This document shows positions 37,708 to 49,300 of a DNA stretch of 64,000 bases, in pieces. The stretch covers positions 84,712,085 through 84,776,084 of the forward strand of contig CM051458.1 in the NCBI GenBank assembly GCA_028274465.1. The letters run 5' to 3'. Numbering within the stretch: the first letter of the stretch is position 1; every line of letters starts with the position of its first letter. Both the position numbers and the translations under genes were made by a program. The stretch comes from Plantago ovata (Eukaryota > Streptophyta > Magnoliopsida > Lamiales > Plantaginaceae). Below the pieces are notes generated by a model. It ran no database searches, was not told the origin of the DNA, and saw nothing but the letters and a program-made list of their open reading frames with translations.

Positions 37708-38258
37708 TGTAACGACCCAACCTAGTGGGCCGAGAGGATACTCCCGGATGACCACAAACATCTTAATGTTATGATATTGTCCGCTTTGGGCCTGAGCCCT
37801 CAGTTCACGGTTTTGTTTTTTGTATCACCTAAAAGGCATAATACCATTTAGAGTGGTGGTCTACGTACACATATATACCATTTATCCTAATTCACTCTTA
37901 TATGGGGGTTTAGGGTACTACAATCTATCCTCCTTAAATTCTTGACATCCACGTAAGATTCTAGAGGTGGCTCCCACCACATACAGTGTAGCACTTTGCC
38001 CCGCATGACACTTAATTCTTTAAATTCCAAATGGTCCCGCTCTATTACCACTTGTAACGACCCCGCCCAATGGGTCGAGAGGTTACTTCTGGATAACCAC
38101 ACACATCTCGATGGCATAATATTGTCTGCTTTGGGCCTAAGCCCTCACAATTTTGTGTTTAATACCACCCGAAAGACCCTATTCCATTGAGGGTGGTGGT
38201 CTACACAATACCATTGATCTCATTCACTATTCAGGGAGGTGGGATGTAGGGTACTACT
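37708..38258 (-). mobile_element. TRIM (terminal-repeat retrotransposon in miniature)
   Basis: Two direct repeats, 37708-37922 and about 38053-38258, flank an interior of only ~130 bp. On the minus strand each repeat begins TGTAGTACCC (or a variant) and ends GGGGTCGTTACA or similar, the TG...CA ends of an LTR. Just inside the upstream LTR the minus strand reads TGGTAATAGAGC, close to TGGTATCAGAGC, the initiator-Met tRNA primer-binding site. A purine-rich AAGGAGGATAGA precedes the other LTR. Both LTRs share the GGCCCAAAGCGGACAATAT block. The LTRs are visibly diverged, so it is an old fossil copy; it has no coding region and its family needs gag-pol from elsewhere. No clear target duplication. 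Confidence 0.75.
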
Positions 38259-39457
38259 ATTGTATTTCATCTCAATGTATGCGTAACCATTTGTTATTGG
38301 CTTGTAATGATCTTGTCGTTGCTGATTCTTCCACCTCGGTATTTTGTACTCCTTTTCTTTTTCTTGAAAGTAACATAGTCAAAACATTGAACAATACTTT
38401 TAACTACCATTACCAAAGGTGTCGTGTAATTCTTCTAATACGCGGAATGTGTTGATGGGGTATATTATCGGAGTTTAGCACACACATGCCTATACACTTT
38501 GTTTCACCTATTAAGGGCCGAATACCAGTCCAAACCCGGACTTGAACGAAATGGAATAGATGTTATGGGTCACCTATTTAAAGACGGAAGATCAGACCGT
38601 ATATGCTCTAGTCAGACTCAAATATGACCGAAATATTTTGATTCGGTCCGGGCCGGGCTTGAACATGATTGGAATATTTTGGTCCGGTTCGGGTTAGACC
38701 CGATCAAGACCGAATGTAAAACAAAAAAAAAACTATAAATAAAAACAATTAAAAGCATAGGAAAATTGTTGAGAAGAGAAATACAAAGATAATCAAATTC
38801 CATACAAAATCCAAAAGACACATATATAATGAATTTTATTTTCTTTTTCTTTTCAGTACTCTTTTAGGATCAAATAGTCCTTAGACTATCTCCAACCGTT
38901 CAGATTCATCAAATTCTGTCACATTAGCCTTTCAGATTATTATATTAGCCATCAAGCTCTATCATGTGCACTCATATGTTCATACATCAGAGTCACATTC
39001 TCTTTTATTTTCTCATTTCGTTTAAAATAGGAAAAAAGAAACTAGTCTAAAGTAAAGTAAAGGGAAAAATAAGCAGAATTGCCCATCAAACTCCATCTGA
39101 CCGGTAACACATGTTATTTTTATAATTTTATTTTCCAATATAATCTTAAAGTAATTTGTAATCAATTAATACTTTAAAATATTAAAATGAAAATCCTTGA
39201 CCAGGATAATATACTTTTACCAATTAATTAATTTATTATTATATATAAAGTGAAAAAGGAAACAATACTACTCTGTTTAATTTAACCCCCTTTCCTATGA
39301 ACGGCTAGGGCGCTTGAATTTCAAAAATCTCACCAGTTTCAGAAGACGAAAAAAAAAAACCCAAATGCATCAATTGCCAAGATTCAATTCCCGAACCCTA
39401 ATTCTCCCCAGTTGAATTTCTCACCCCCAATCAGTAAACAAGAATTCAACAGCGTCA
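38259..39457. other. Intergenic, 5' flank of the coiled-coil gene
   Basis: 38520-38710 contains scattered GGTCCGG/GACCGAA words (GGTCCGGGCCGGGC, GGTCCGGTTCGGG), a low-complexity sequence common in plant intergenic DNA. The stretch 39100-39260 is AT-rich. The 5' leader of the downstream gene is probably in 39280-39457. Confidence 0.45.
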
Positions 39458-42319
39458 ATGGAAATCCCTCCAGAAACAGAGGACTACATCCGTGAATCCT
39501 TCGATCACGCACTCGGCCTCACCGTCTCGAGTAACACGCTCCTCCTCAAACTGCAAGCTCTCGAGGCCGACCGAGTTCTCCTCACCCGCCAGAATCTCTG
39601 TCTCCGTTCCAAACTCAAGGAGAAGGATGAAGCAATTGTCTGCCAGAAGAGGAAAGACGAGCAAATTGAGCGTGCTAGGGTTTGAATTTCAATTTTCTTT
39701 TTCTTTTTTGTTTTCTTTTTAATTGAGTTTTATGGTCTTTATGATTTGTAAAGTTTGTGGGCTCGTTTTGTTTTGTTGTTTAGGCAGAGGCCACGATGAA
39801 TGCGTTGGCGGTAAAGAAGTTTGTGGAGGAGAACAAGAAGTTGGCTTTGGAGTGCTCTAACCTGCTGGACGAAAGTAATAAGTGGGAGAGGGAGTGTTCG
39901 CTGTACGAGCGTGATCGTGAAGCGTTGATGGATTTTGCGAACGAGGCGGATGAGAGGGCTAAGGTGATGGAGGTGGAGAATGAGAAATTGAGGGAGGAGA
40001 TGAATTTGTATAAGTCGAAACTGGAGGCGAGACAAGTGGTATAATTTGTTATCTTGCTGCTTGGTTCTGTTTCGGTTTTGTTTTGTTATGGTTATATGGG
40101 AATTTACTGGGACCGTGACAATGGCTGGTGTCCACCAGACCACACCACTAGTCCATTCTTAGAAATGAATTTTAGTGCTAGAAATGTAACGGCTATGCTT
40201 CTTCGTAACAAGTATGAAACTGTGAGTTGTGACTTGTGAGGTTATTGCGTTGAGTTATGTGGTAGTGCCCTGATAAAATATTTCTGAATGGAGGTTACTG
40301 CAGGCCTTATCCACCAGTCATTTAGGTGTATGTAGTATGTACCATATAGTTAGGTTCCGTTTTGCTTGGTTAACGGGGAACGCAGCCGGAAAAGTAGTTG
40401 CTTAGGCTTGATTGATGCAGTTGTTCTCTTCTGTTGAACCTGAGACTTGCTTACTGAGTCAACTAGTTAGGCTTGATCCATGGTAATAAAAAACAATACT
40501 TTCTGAAGTGAAATCATGTTTTTACTAGCCTTCTTAGACTTTCCTGTTATTCTTGAATGTTAAATATAATATGATGTAATAAAAAAGGGCTAGTCTTGAA
40601 GTCTCGAACTAGCTTTGTACTTGGGATCTGACAAGTCCCCCAATGATGTTTTTTAAGTTGTCTATTAGCAAGATTAAGGTCTCTGACTCTTTTGTTTATT
40701 CGACTGTTGAAGTATGAGAAGTGGGATCGTACATCTTTACGGTTTGTCAGTTGAACTTTTGGTAACAGCCGGATATCTTCTCCCCATCTTGGAAAAAAAA
40801 CCTGTGCTTAATTTTAAACCTTCATCTGGGGCAGGTTAGAACTATTGAAAGAGTGATAGTCGTAGAATCTTCGGAAGTCTATTTTGCTGGTGCACATTTT
40901 CCAGTTATATAACTTCAGTTTTATATTTGTTATTGTAGTTATGGCCTGTGGAAATAACTGTAACCTAAATTGTGGCCATGAGAAACTTACCGAGTGCATA
41001 GGCCAAAACCTTGCTCCACTAGCATTTTTTCTGAATACCATTTCTGTTTCCTGACTTCCTTCCTAAGAACTCTGCCATATGGATTTTTGCAACCTCCTAT
41101 GTATGTCGTGGATGTCCTTAGTATTTTCTTGTTTGTTCACCTTATTTATTAAATCTGATAACTGGTACTGATATGATCACTGAAGGTTGATGTGCCAACT
41201 GATGACCAGCAAATGGAGCAAGTGTTGCTCGATTCACTATTGAATACTGTTTTTAGCAAGGATGACCTTTTGTCAAATGCTCATGGCTTTCTGGAGACAA
41301 ACACTGGAGATGAAAGTTGCCAAAAGCTACTGAATATGTGGTCTAGGTGAGGTTATACTTCTAGCCATGTTGGATGCAGAAACCCAGGAATATTTGAAAA
41401 AAAAAATGTAGATTTAACTCAAAATGTCAATACTCAATATGTCCTTATACTTCTTGGTTTGAATGGTTGACTGAATTTTTTCTTGGCATCCAGTCTGAGG
41501 CCATTGACTCAGAAGGTTGTAGCACTAGTAGCTGAGGTAAAGAAGCTAAAGAAAGATAAAGATCATCTGGCCATGAACCTTGATAAAGCTGAAGCCGAGG
41601 TAAGCAGTATAATAGATTGATAAGGATCAATCACCTCAGTTTCCTCTGAATAATGACATGTCTGTAATTATCAGGTCAATGTGTTGTTTGGGGAAAATAG
41701 TATTAATAAGAAGTTGATACGAAAGCTCTACCAAGAAAAGCATGTCGTTGGATCTGGCGGAAAACATGCTAGCAGTGCTTCTGGAAAGGTCAGTGGTCCG
41801 AGAAGGATTATCTATTATGTATACTTTTAAGTTTTTCATTTTTCCCTCTGTTTATAGTAATATGCAATTGTTTTTACTTAGTATGCAGGGATAAATAGTA
41901 ATAGCACTATGTTTCTTGTGTGTATATTGCATATAAAAAACTCGAACTAAGTCTCCTTGTGTTTACTGAACAAAAAAAAAGTCTTCTTTGTCTAATGACT
42001 TCTACCAGAAACCATTTTTTTCTGAATTTGGCATGTCTTTTTGAACCAACCAAGAACTCCTAAATTTTCTCTTAAAGAGAGTCCAGTGTGGAGTTTCCAT
42101 GAGATTTATTTCGTTACACTGACATGTAGGTTTTGACCAGTTCACCATTGTTGACATTATATTTGGTTTCATACTTAGGGGAAACGAAAATGTAGTCCTA
42201 CCCCCAAGATGTGCAGTCCAGTGGAGAAGAGACTTGATTTTGGTGATGCGGAGCCTGAAAGAGTACCTTTGTCACCTGTGCCATGCAATTCACCTGAATC
42301 TAGATCGTGCCAGAAGTAA
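39458..42319 (+). CDS. Conserved plant coiled-coil protein, function unknown
   Basis: Six exons join in frame to 332 aa: 39458-39679, 39784-40038, 41186-41346, 41494-41599, 41675-41788, 42179-42319. The start gives MEIPPETEDYIRESFDHALG, which I remember as a conserved N-terminus among unnamed plant coiled-coil proteins. Residues ~25-160 are heptad-like and rich in Glu, Lys and Leu (for example LKEKDEAIVCQKRKDEQIER and FVEENKKLALECSNLLDES). A second charged helix lies at ~215-250 (VAEVKKLKKDKDHLAMNLDK). The tail is basic, then Pro/Ser-rich, with CSPTPK, CSPVEKRLDF, PLSPVP and NSPESR. No signal peptide or membrane segment. Exon 2 could also end three bases earlier, at 40035, without changing the frame. 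Function not assigned; a structural or cell-cycle role is speculation. Confidence 0.85.
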
Positions 42320-44664
42320 CTATACTAACTACTGTTTCTCGAGTTCTCTGTACATCATTCAATCCTGTTGTGATATGTCTCCTTCAAGCTTATCCTACAC
42401 ATCTGGTAACTTTTAGTTATCAGTACATGTAGCAATACTAGATGAACAATTACAACCTCATTTAGGTGAAATGATTATATCCAAGTGGTTTTTCCAACCT
42501 GTTGTCTCTCTCTTTACCTTGCATATGTTACATTGTTAGCTTTGATGTCACTGTCTGACAACTTACCAGTGAATTTTCAGCATATTGATAATGCTAATGT
42601 TGAAACAGCATAATGTACTTAGATTTGAAGGGATAGAGTTTGATGGTTTTACAAGATATCATTACAGAAGTTCAACGTGTCAATGGCCTACTACACCGAG
42701 TTCTAAGTGCCTCATGCCTTGATAAATTAATAGTAATATGCTGCCTTGCCTGTGTTCACTAGTTTGAGGTGTGACGTTTATAACGTGTTACTTTGCGTGA
42801 CTTTATGAAGTACTTGCAAGGGCTTATCTTTTAGGTTTACTCACCGCAAGAAACATATACAGAACATGAAAAGTTCACTGATTATATAGATGACAGAAAA
42901 GTTTCCTCAAGAAAAGGAGGGAGAGTTAATTATGATGCATTGGACCTTTTTTTTAAGAGAAAAGGAAAGAGTTAGCCACCAAGCTGCACCCAACAGAGAG
43001 AGTGTTCCTAACCACTCCAAAGTTCACAATCATCACCAACTCTCAGATTCCATTCATGAGTTTGGCATGTGGTGGTGGGGTTTAGTTTGTTAGAACATTT
43101 TTTCTAGATTTTCGCATGATTCGATCTTTTCACATTGGTATATGATACTCTTGAAAAAATAGCTCGATAATACTTAACAGTCACATATAATGACTGTATG
43201 TGTGAGAAAGAAATACTAACCATGGAGTAGAATATATGCATAATTTGGTCATCATGCTCTTTTATTACAATGTGGATAAACTGTAGGCAATCAACTCTTG
43301 TTATTTTTGCTTATCCATATGCATTTTTAACTTTTGATCATATACTTTTGTTTTGTTTCAACTAATATATGGAAAACACTTTTGCCTTTTCATCATGTTA
43401 CATGATCACATTCTCTAGCTAATGATGGTGATTAATAAGTATTTTCATTAGTAGCAATGGGAAGCTTCTTCACCAACTCCTTCAAAATCCATATACTTTC
43501 TTCTCATGTTAGCTGCAACTTCTCCACCTGCTTTTAGTCTTTGATAAAGGCTACCAACATACTATAAAATTGAGCAACTTAAAAAACAAATAATACAAGT
43601 CATCATGTCATTGGCCAACATAATGAATATTGACCCATAGTATAATCATTATTCAATTTCACCCATCAAATATCATCTCCTTACAAATTTTGGATCCATG
43701 TCCGATAATTGATAGAACACTGTTGAGTCCAATATAATTTGTTTTATGATAATGATATATTTTTAAGAAAATGGCTTTTCAGGCATTTATTAATAGAGTA
43801 CCACATGGGACAAAATAATCAGTAAATTTCGAAGCTCGTGATAGCTACGTACTATTTTGGGTTCATGAAGTAACGTTCTATCCATATATCTCCCTATGTT
43901 TGGCTAATTGAGGAATCAAATATTATGTCTCTGGTAAAACTACAGTGTCAAACATAGGGATACTTCATCAACCACAAGGAACCTTAGGTATTTCATCACT
44001 TCTCCGATTTATATCATGATATTGATAATTTGTAGTGCACTTACATTACAATACACTGAACTTCACATATTTGGAAGTTAAAACCCTCATGTATGATGTA
44101 TGAGTATATAGGTGCATCACAAATTACAATTCTACTTTAACATCTTATAAACTGTTATGGACTAGCAATTGTGCACTCTCACTAAGTGTGTATGTTTTGG
44201 CACCCTTATGAAATTGATTTCAAATTATTTAAATAAGGTATTCTCTCATAATAGTAATGAGTGTATTTAAATTTCAATACCTCAAATTGATTTAAAAAGC
44301 TAATATCAGATTTACAAGTGTGAAATATACACGGGTTTTTAATTTTTAACTAGCAGTACATAATCTCCATGTGCATGCACTCATGATACACTCAAAATAT
44401 ACAACAGAAAATACAGTACAACGCTGGATCATAGTTTCTTCCCTTATCATCAAGCAAAAAGATGAACTGTTCAAGTCATGCTGAAAAGCCGAAGCCAAAT
44501 AGCAGGGTATAAATAACCTAACCTTAATACTAAAAAAGAATGTTGATTGATTGACTTTACATGTCTCAAACCCCACAATTACTTTACAACATTAAAATAA
44601 TTAAACAAATGAAGTATTTAGTGAGCAACTCCAACTTCCTGAACCCTCCACAGTCCCACACCAC
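42320..44664. other. Intergenic between the coiled-coil and uclacyanin genes
   Basis: The first few hundred bases are the probable 3' UTR of the coiled-coil gene. The rest is AT-rich; no gene, RNA gene or named repeat recognised. Confidence 0.5.
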
Positions 44665-44672
44665 TATATAAA
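44665..44672 (+). promoter_or_regulatory. TATA box of the uclacyanin gene
   Basis: TATATAAA in the context CCACTATATAAAGG lies 130 bp upstream of the ATG. This places the transcription start near 44695-44705 and leaves a leader of about 90-100 nt rich in C and A, typical of plant promoters. Confidence 0.7.
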
Positions 44673-44794
44673 GGAACATTGCATGCATTTCCAAACCATC
44701 ACCTCAAAAACCAACCCTGCAACCTTCTTTTTCTCCATCCCAACCAACTAAAAGAGAAAAAACAGACACTCAAGAACTTATATACTAATCAGCA

Positions 44795-45672
44795 ATGGCA
44801 AAATTCAACAAGGGAGTGTCAATCTTCATGGTGCTGATGGTGGCTTGTTCCGCCATTGGTGGAGCTAGAGCAGCTACCTACACGGTGGGTGACCAATCCG
44901 GCTGGACTATGAGCGGTGACTATGGCACTTGGACTAGTGACAAAACATTTGCAGTTGGTGATACTCTTGGTAAGCCTACTTTTCATATGGCAACATGATA
45001 CTGTATACATGGATGTTTTCATTAACGGTAAATCTAAATGTTGCGTCCGTTTCTATTTTTACAACACTCGATGCGACAGTAACTCTGTCGTTAACATGAA
45101 CAACTGTGCGCATACATTTTCTAATGCTTGTGAAAATCTTTACTATTACAAAGATAAATATTAAATAGTATTTGAAACCTGTTCTATTCTAGGTGTTTCT
45201 GATCCAGTCCCAACTTTTAAAAATCACTAATGCCACTTTACTTGTAGTGTTCAACTACTCGCCGGGACACACCGTGGACGAAGTAAGCAAAAGTGAGTAC
45301 GACTCCTGCACCACCGGTAACTCCATCACCTCTGACAGTAGTGGTGCCACCTCAATCACCCTGAAGACTGCTGGCCCACACTATTTCATCTGCGGGACAC
45401 CTGGTCACTGCAGCGGTGGGATGAAGCTTGCTGTCACCGCAACCGCTGCAGCTGCACCTACAGCTGGTGGTGCACCTGCTTCATCTGGCACTCCTTCTAC
45501 TCCGGCTACCGGTCCCGGATCCACCACAACGACCACCACACCAGGCATGGCACCGCCGACCGCCATCAGGACCCCCACAAACACAGAGCCATCTTCCTCG
45601 ACAATCTTATCTCCTGTTGTTGCTGCAGTTTTCACAGTCTGTGTTGCAATGGTTCAGAAATTTCTATACTAG
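44795..45672 (+). CDS. Phytocyanin, uclacyanin type (blue copper protein)
   Basis: A secreted type-I copper protein of the plant cell surface. Two exons, 44795-44969 and 45248-45672, give 199 aa; one intron at this place in the domain is usual for phytocyanins. Residues 1-26 form a signal peptide ending GGARA. The plastocyanin-like domain (27-~123) starts [11 protein letters not shown]. Copper ligands are H66 (GHTVDEV), C107, H112 and M117 ([12 protein letters not shown]); C79 and C113 should form the disulfide. The Met ligand separates it from stellacyanins (Gln) and from early nodulin-like proteins, which lack ligands. N61 is an N-glycosylation sequon. Residues ~121-175 are Ala/Pro/Thr/Ser-rich (arabinogalactan-like), and the hydrophobic end (~177-199) suggests a GPI anchor. 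Electron transfer is the assumed activity; the physiological partner is unknown. Confidence 0.93.
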
Positions 45673-46315
45673 ACTTGGTGTGTGAACTGAGCCAGGATAG
45701 AGGCAGTGCTGGGGAAGTATTTAATGGAGCCTTCAATGGTTAGATTTATTGTATCATTCATCTTGTGATGTTGTTATGTTTTTTCTCTTTGAAACTCATT
45801 TTTAAATCCATTCTTGTGCTTTACTTGCTTTCCACATAGTATCATACAGTATCATTTGCCTTTTTTGAAACTAAAATGGCAGAGAAGTAGAGCTTGCACG
45901 TATAAATCGCTATTCACTAGACATGCCTAGTGCAGTGGTGCTAGTAAAGCCGCAAAGCATCTCATATCAACATCGACTTTAGGATCCAAACAAACATTTT
46001 CTGCAAATTCTGATCAAATGTACACAACACCTCTCCTTATTTTAGCACCCTGTTTATTGCATCCTACATTATTACTACCTGTAAGCTACACAATGGCCAC
46101 AAAGCTACAGAATATTAGTATTTCCCAACTACAACTGACCTTGTTATTTCACCTACCTAGCTATTAGGCGGCCTCGACCCTTTCATATCCTTAGAAGTTG
46201 AAGGACATGCGCAACTATCCTCCATTAAGAGAACCAGATTTAAATAGAGCAGTAGTTCTTGGATCTCTCTAACGTACCAAGTCATATTGCCCAGCAAGAT
46301 GATGACTTATAACAT
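45673..46315. other. Convergent intergenic region
   Basis: 643 bp between the 3' ends of the uclacyanin and isoamylase genes, which point at each other. It must hold both 3' UTRs and terminators. No other structure seen. Confidence 0.6.
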
Positions 46316-49300
46316 TTACGGTTTGGCTTCAAGAACAATAGATGAGTAAGGTGCAACATCATATGTCTTGCCAATGCCGGGAACCCCTCCAGCAACAAAA
46401 TCATCCGGGGATGTCAGATTTGTGTCCACCTGCAAGTAATTATTATTATTATTTTTTTAAATAATAAAGTCATCAATCATCATGATATTCTTGAAACTTG
46501 ACTTCATGAAAGTAAATTATTTATATGAAAACAACAACAAAGATAATGCCAAGAAGTAATTGGTAAAGTATCATTATCTCACCACTCGGAACCATTGTCT
46601 TCTTTGTGGTGGTGAGGGTATAGCAGTCTTAACAGAATAGTCATGCGCGTTGAATGCCACATATACATCTCCACCATTTTCTTCATGAAGCCTGGAAGAG
46701 AACACATTCAAATTCAATTGATTATATGTTCTTGTTCTTTCTTTTCATGTTAAATTAGTTTAGAATAATTTTCTTTTATTGGCATTTCTACCCCATAGAC
46801 TTAATGCCACTATTGAAAATTGGAAATCAAAATTTGTATTACAGCCCACTCGTTTGGAGAAAGGCATACTTGAAATGCTTCTCTACCCCAATTTCAAAAA
46901 CCATCTTACTGCTATAAATTGTAATGAAAGCAATAAATATGAAGAAGGCTGATACATCCTGCTAAGTGCTAACTAATGATGAGGATACATTTGAACAAAA
47001 AAGAATATTCTCATCATGATAAAACGCAGGAGAACTTACGTGAATGCCAGAAATTTACTTTCATAGTTGTTCCAGTTGTCCTCATGCCATGTTACTTCGT
47101 TCTACATCATTACAAGAAAAAGATATTTTATAAATTGAATCAGTCCATAGAAAGTAAAATAGATAAAAATAAACCTATCTGTGAATTCATGTGTGGTGAA
47201 GATCAATAAATCTATGTACTCCAATCGTACACCTCACATATTATGAACAACTTTTATTTGATTGATGAACAACTTTTATTCGATTGCGTATGATGCGGGT
47301 TAGAATATAATACATGTATAATATATTTAGCATTCCAAAGAGTAAGATGAGACTTGCCATAAATTCTTGTCCAACATGCTAGAAAATTACCTTCCCAATG
47401 AAATTCTCTCTCCTGAAGACATGACGACTTCGCCTAAACTTTATCGTCTCTGAGAAAAACCTAAAATGATTTTTCTTCATGTACTCCAACTGTCTCAAAA
47501 TAAAAAAAATACCTTAAGATGTTTGCCAAGTATATGTGCACAAGAAGGCAAGAAAATGATAATAGTAACTACATACTCGTTGCCACTGGAAATTATTAAG
47601 AGCATTATCATGTCCATAGCTGTTATTATTTCCATGCCGAGTATGAGCATATTCATCTCCCATTAGCATCATTGGTGTTCCCTGTAAAAAATATCAAATG
47701 AATTATCTGGGATAAACTATAAAGCTCCCATTTAATAAACCAAGTAATGTGTGGGACTTGGATAAGCCTGAGCGTTATATTCATAGTAACTTATCTGACC
47801 CAATCTGGTGTTTAGCCACTACATGCTATGCTTTCACTAGAGCAAAGCTATTGTATTGTATATATTCACCAATCCATTCAGAATCTCAGGTTGTTCACCG
47901 CAGCGAATTCAATAATCTTCTAGACTTCTAAATTACAGTAAGAAACAGGTATATACTCTTCCGTTTAGATGATATGTAGCACATTAAAACACAGAAAGTT
48001 AAATGTTATGAGGCTTTGATTCCCCCCCCCCCCTCCCCAACAGCGCATGCGCGGCATCCTGTGCATTTTCTTTTAGATAGCAATAAGTAAACAAAACAAA
48101 CTAACAGGGCCCAAAAAGATAAGATGTACCTCTGCTGATCAAAATGTGTTATATTTATTGATATGAAGCTTTCAAAGAAATGTCAAGAAGAAATGAAGAA
48201 TAGAAATCACTAGTATAGTTTTTGGAAGAATAAGAATTGGTGTTCATCTAGTTTCTTTATACAGCAGGTGGGGGATGTCAATTTTAGTCTGATATGTGGA
48301 CTTTATATCCTGGTCCGATCCGGACCGAACCGAACCCCATCAACAATATAGCTAACATGATCCAATGGATTAGAATCCATGTGGTTTGTATCGGTCTGAA
48401 CCGCACCAGATCGGCAGATCCTAATGAATTTGGCACGAAAAGCTAAGTTTTCGTTGTGTGAATCTTCATTTCGTTTTGGATGCACCCTGGTCTGATCCAA
48501 TCTAGTTTGGATCCACAGATAATAGAAGAAGTGTGTAATGGATCTGATCCAAATCTGTCGGTCGCGGATCAGTTAAGACTGGACCAAGTTGACCCATTTG
48601 CTTAGGGAAGTTAGGATTTGGAGTATATATGAGTACATCTTGCATCTTTATATTTCACAGCCTAGTGTTTTGCTATAACTAAGATCTATTTTCCTCTTTA
48701 GTATGAGTCCTCCTCTGGTTGCCTTCAGACCGTAAAAAATGCAGAAGTTAAAAAATAGCACTAACATCTATCCAATTCAGACACATATTATACCCCACTA
48801 AAGTATTTGAAATTTGTAAATTTCATGTTTTTACCTGAGATATCATTAATGCCACATGGAAGTTTTTCATTTGCCGAGAACGTAGTCCTTTAATATTCTC
48901 ATCTTCAGTTTCTCCTGGTATATAAAACACACATAAGTTTAGTTTGTCTAAAAACCAGGTGCTAGGGGTACCCTCAAATCTTTGGGTGGTACAAGAAAGA
49001 AAAACACTTTTTCAGCGGTAAAAGTAAAGAACACCGGTTCATTATTTGATAAGACAATAACAAATTTTATATGATAGAAGTAAAGACATAACAACGATAA
49101 TTTCAGACATGCCTTCAAAACCACAGTTCCAGCTAAAGTTGTCATTGCTTCCATCGTTTCCCTTTTCTCCATTGGCATCATTGTGCTAAAATGGGCATGG
49201 GAATACCATAAATATATAATATGGATGTGATGTAGAAAGTAGCACTTATACATAATGATTATGTGCATTACCTTGAAATTGTACGACACAAGGTCATATA

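Noticed and set aside
45192-45230. A second 3' splice site in the uclacyanin gene (TATTCTAG then GTGTTTCTGATC)
   Set aside because: Its use gives about a dozen unrelated residues and a stop, losing all copper ligands; the acceptor at 45247 restores [14 protein letters not shown].
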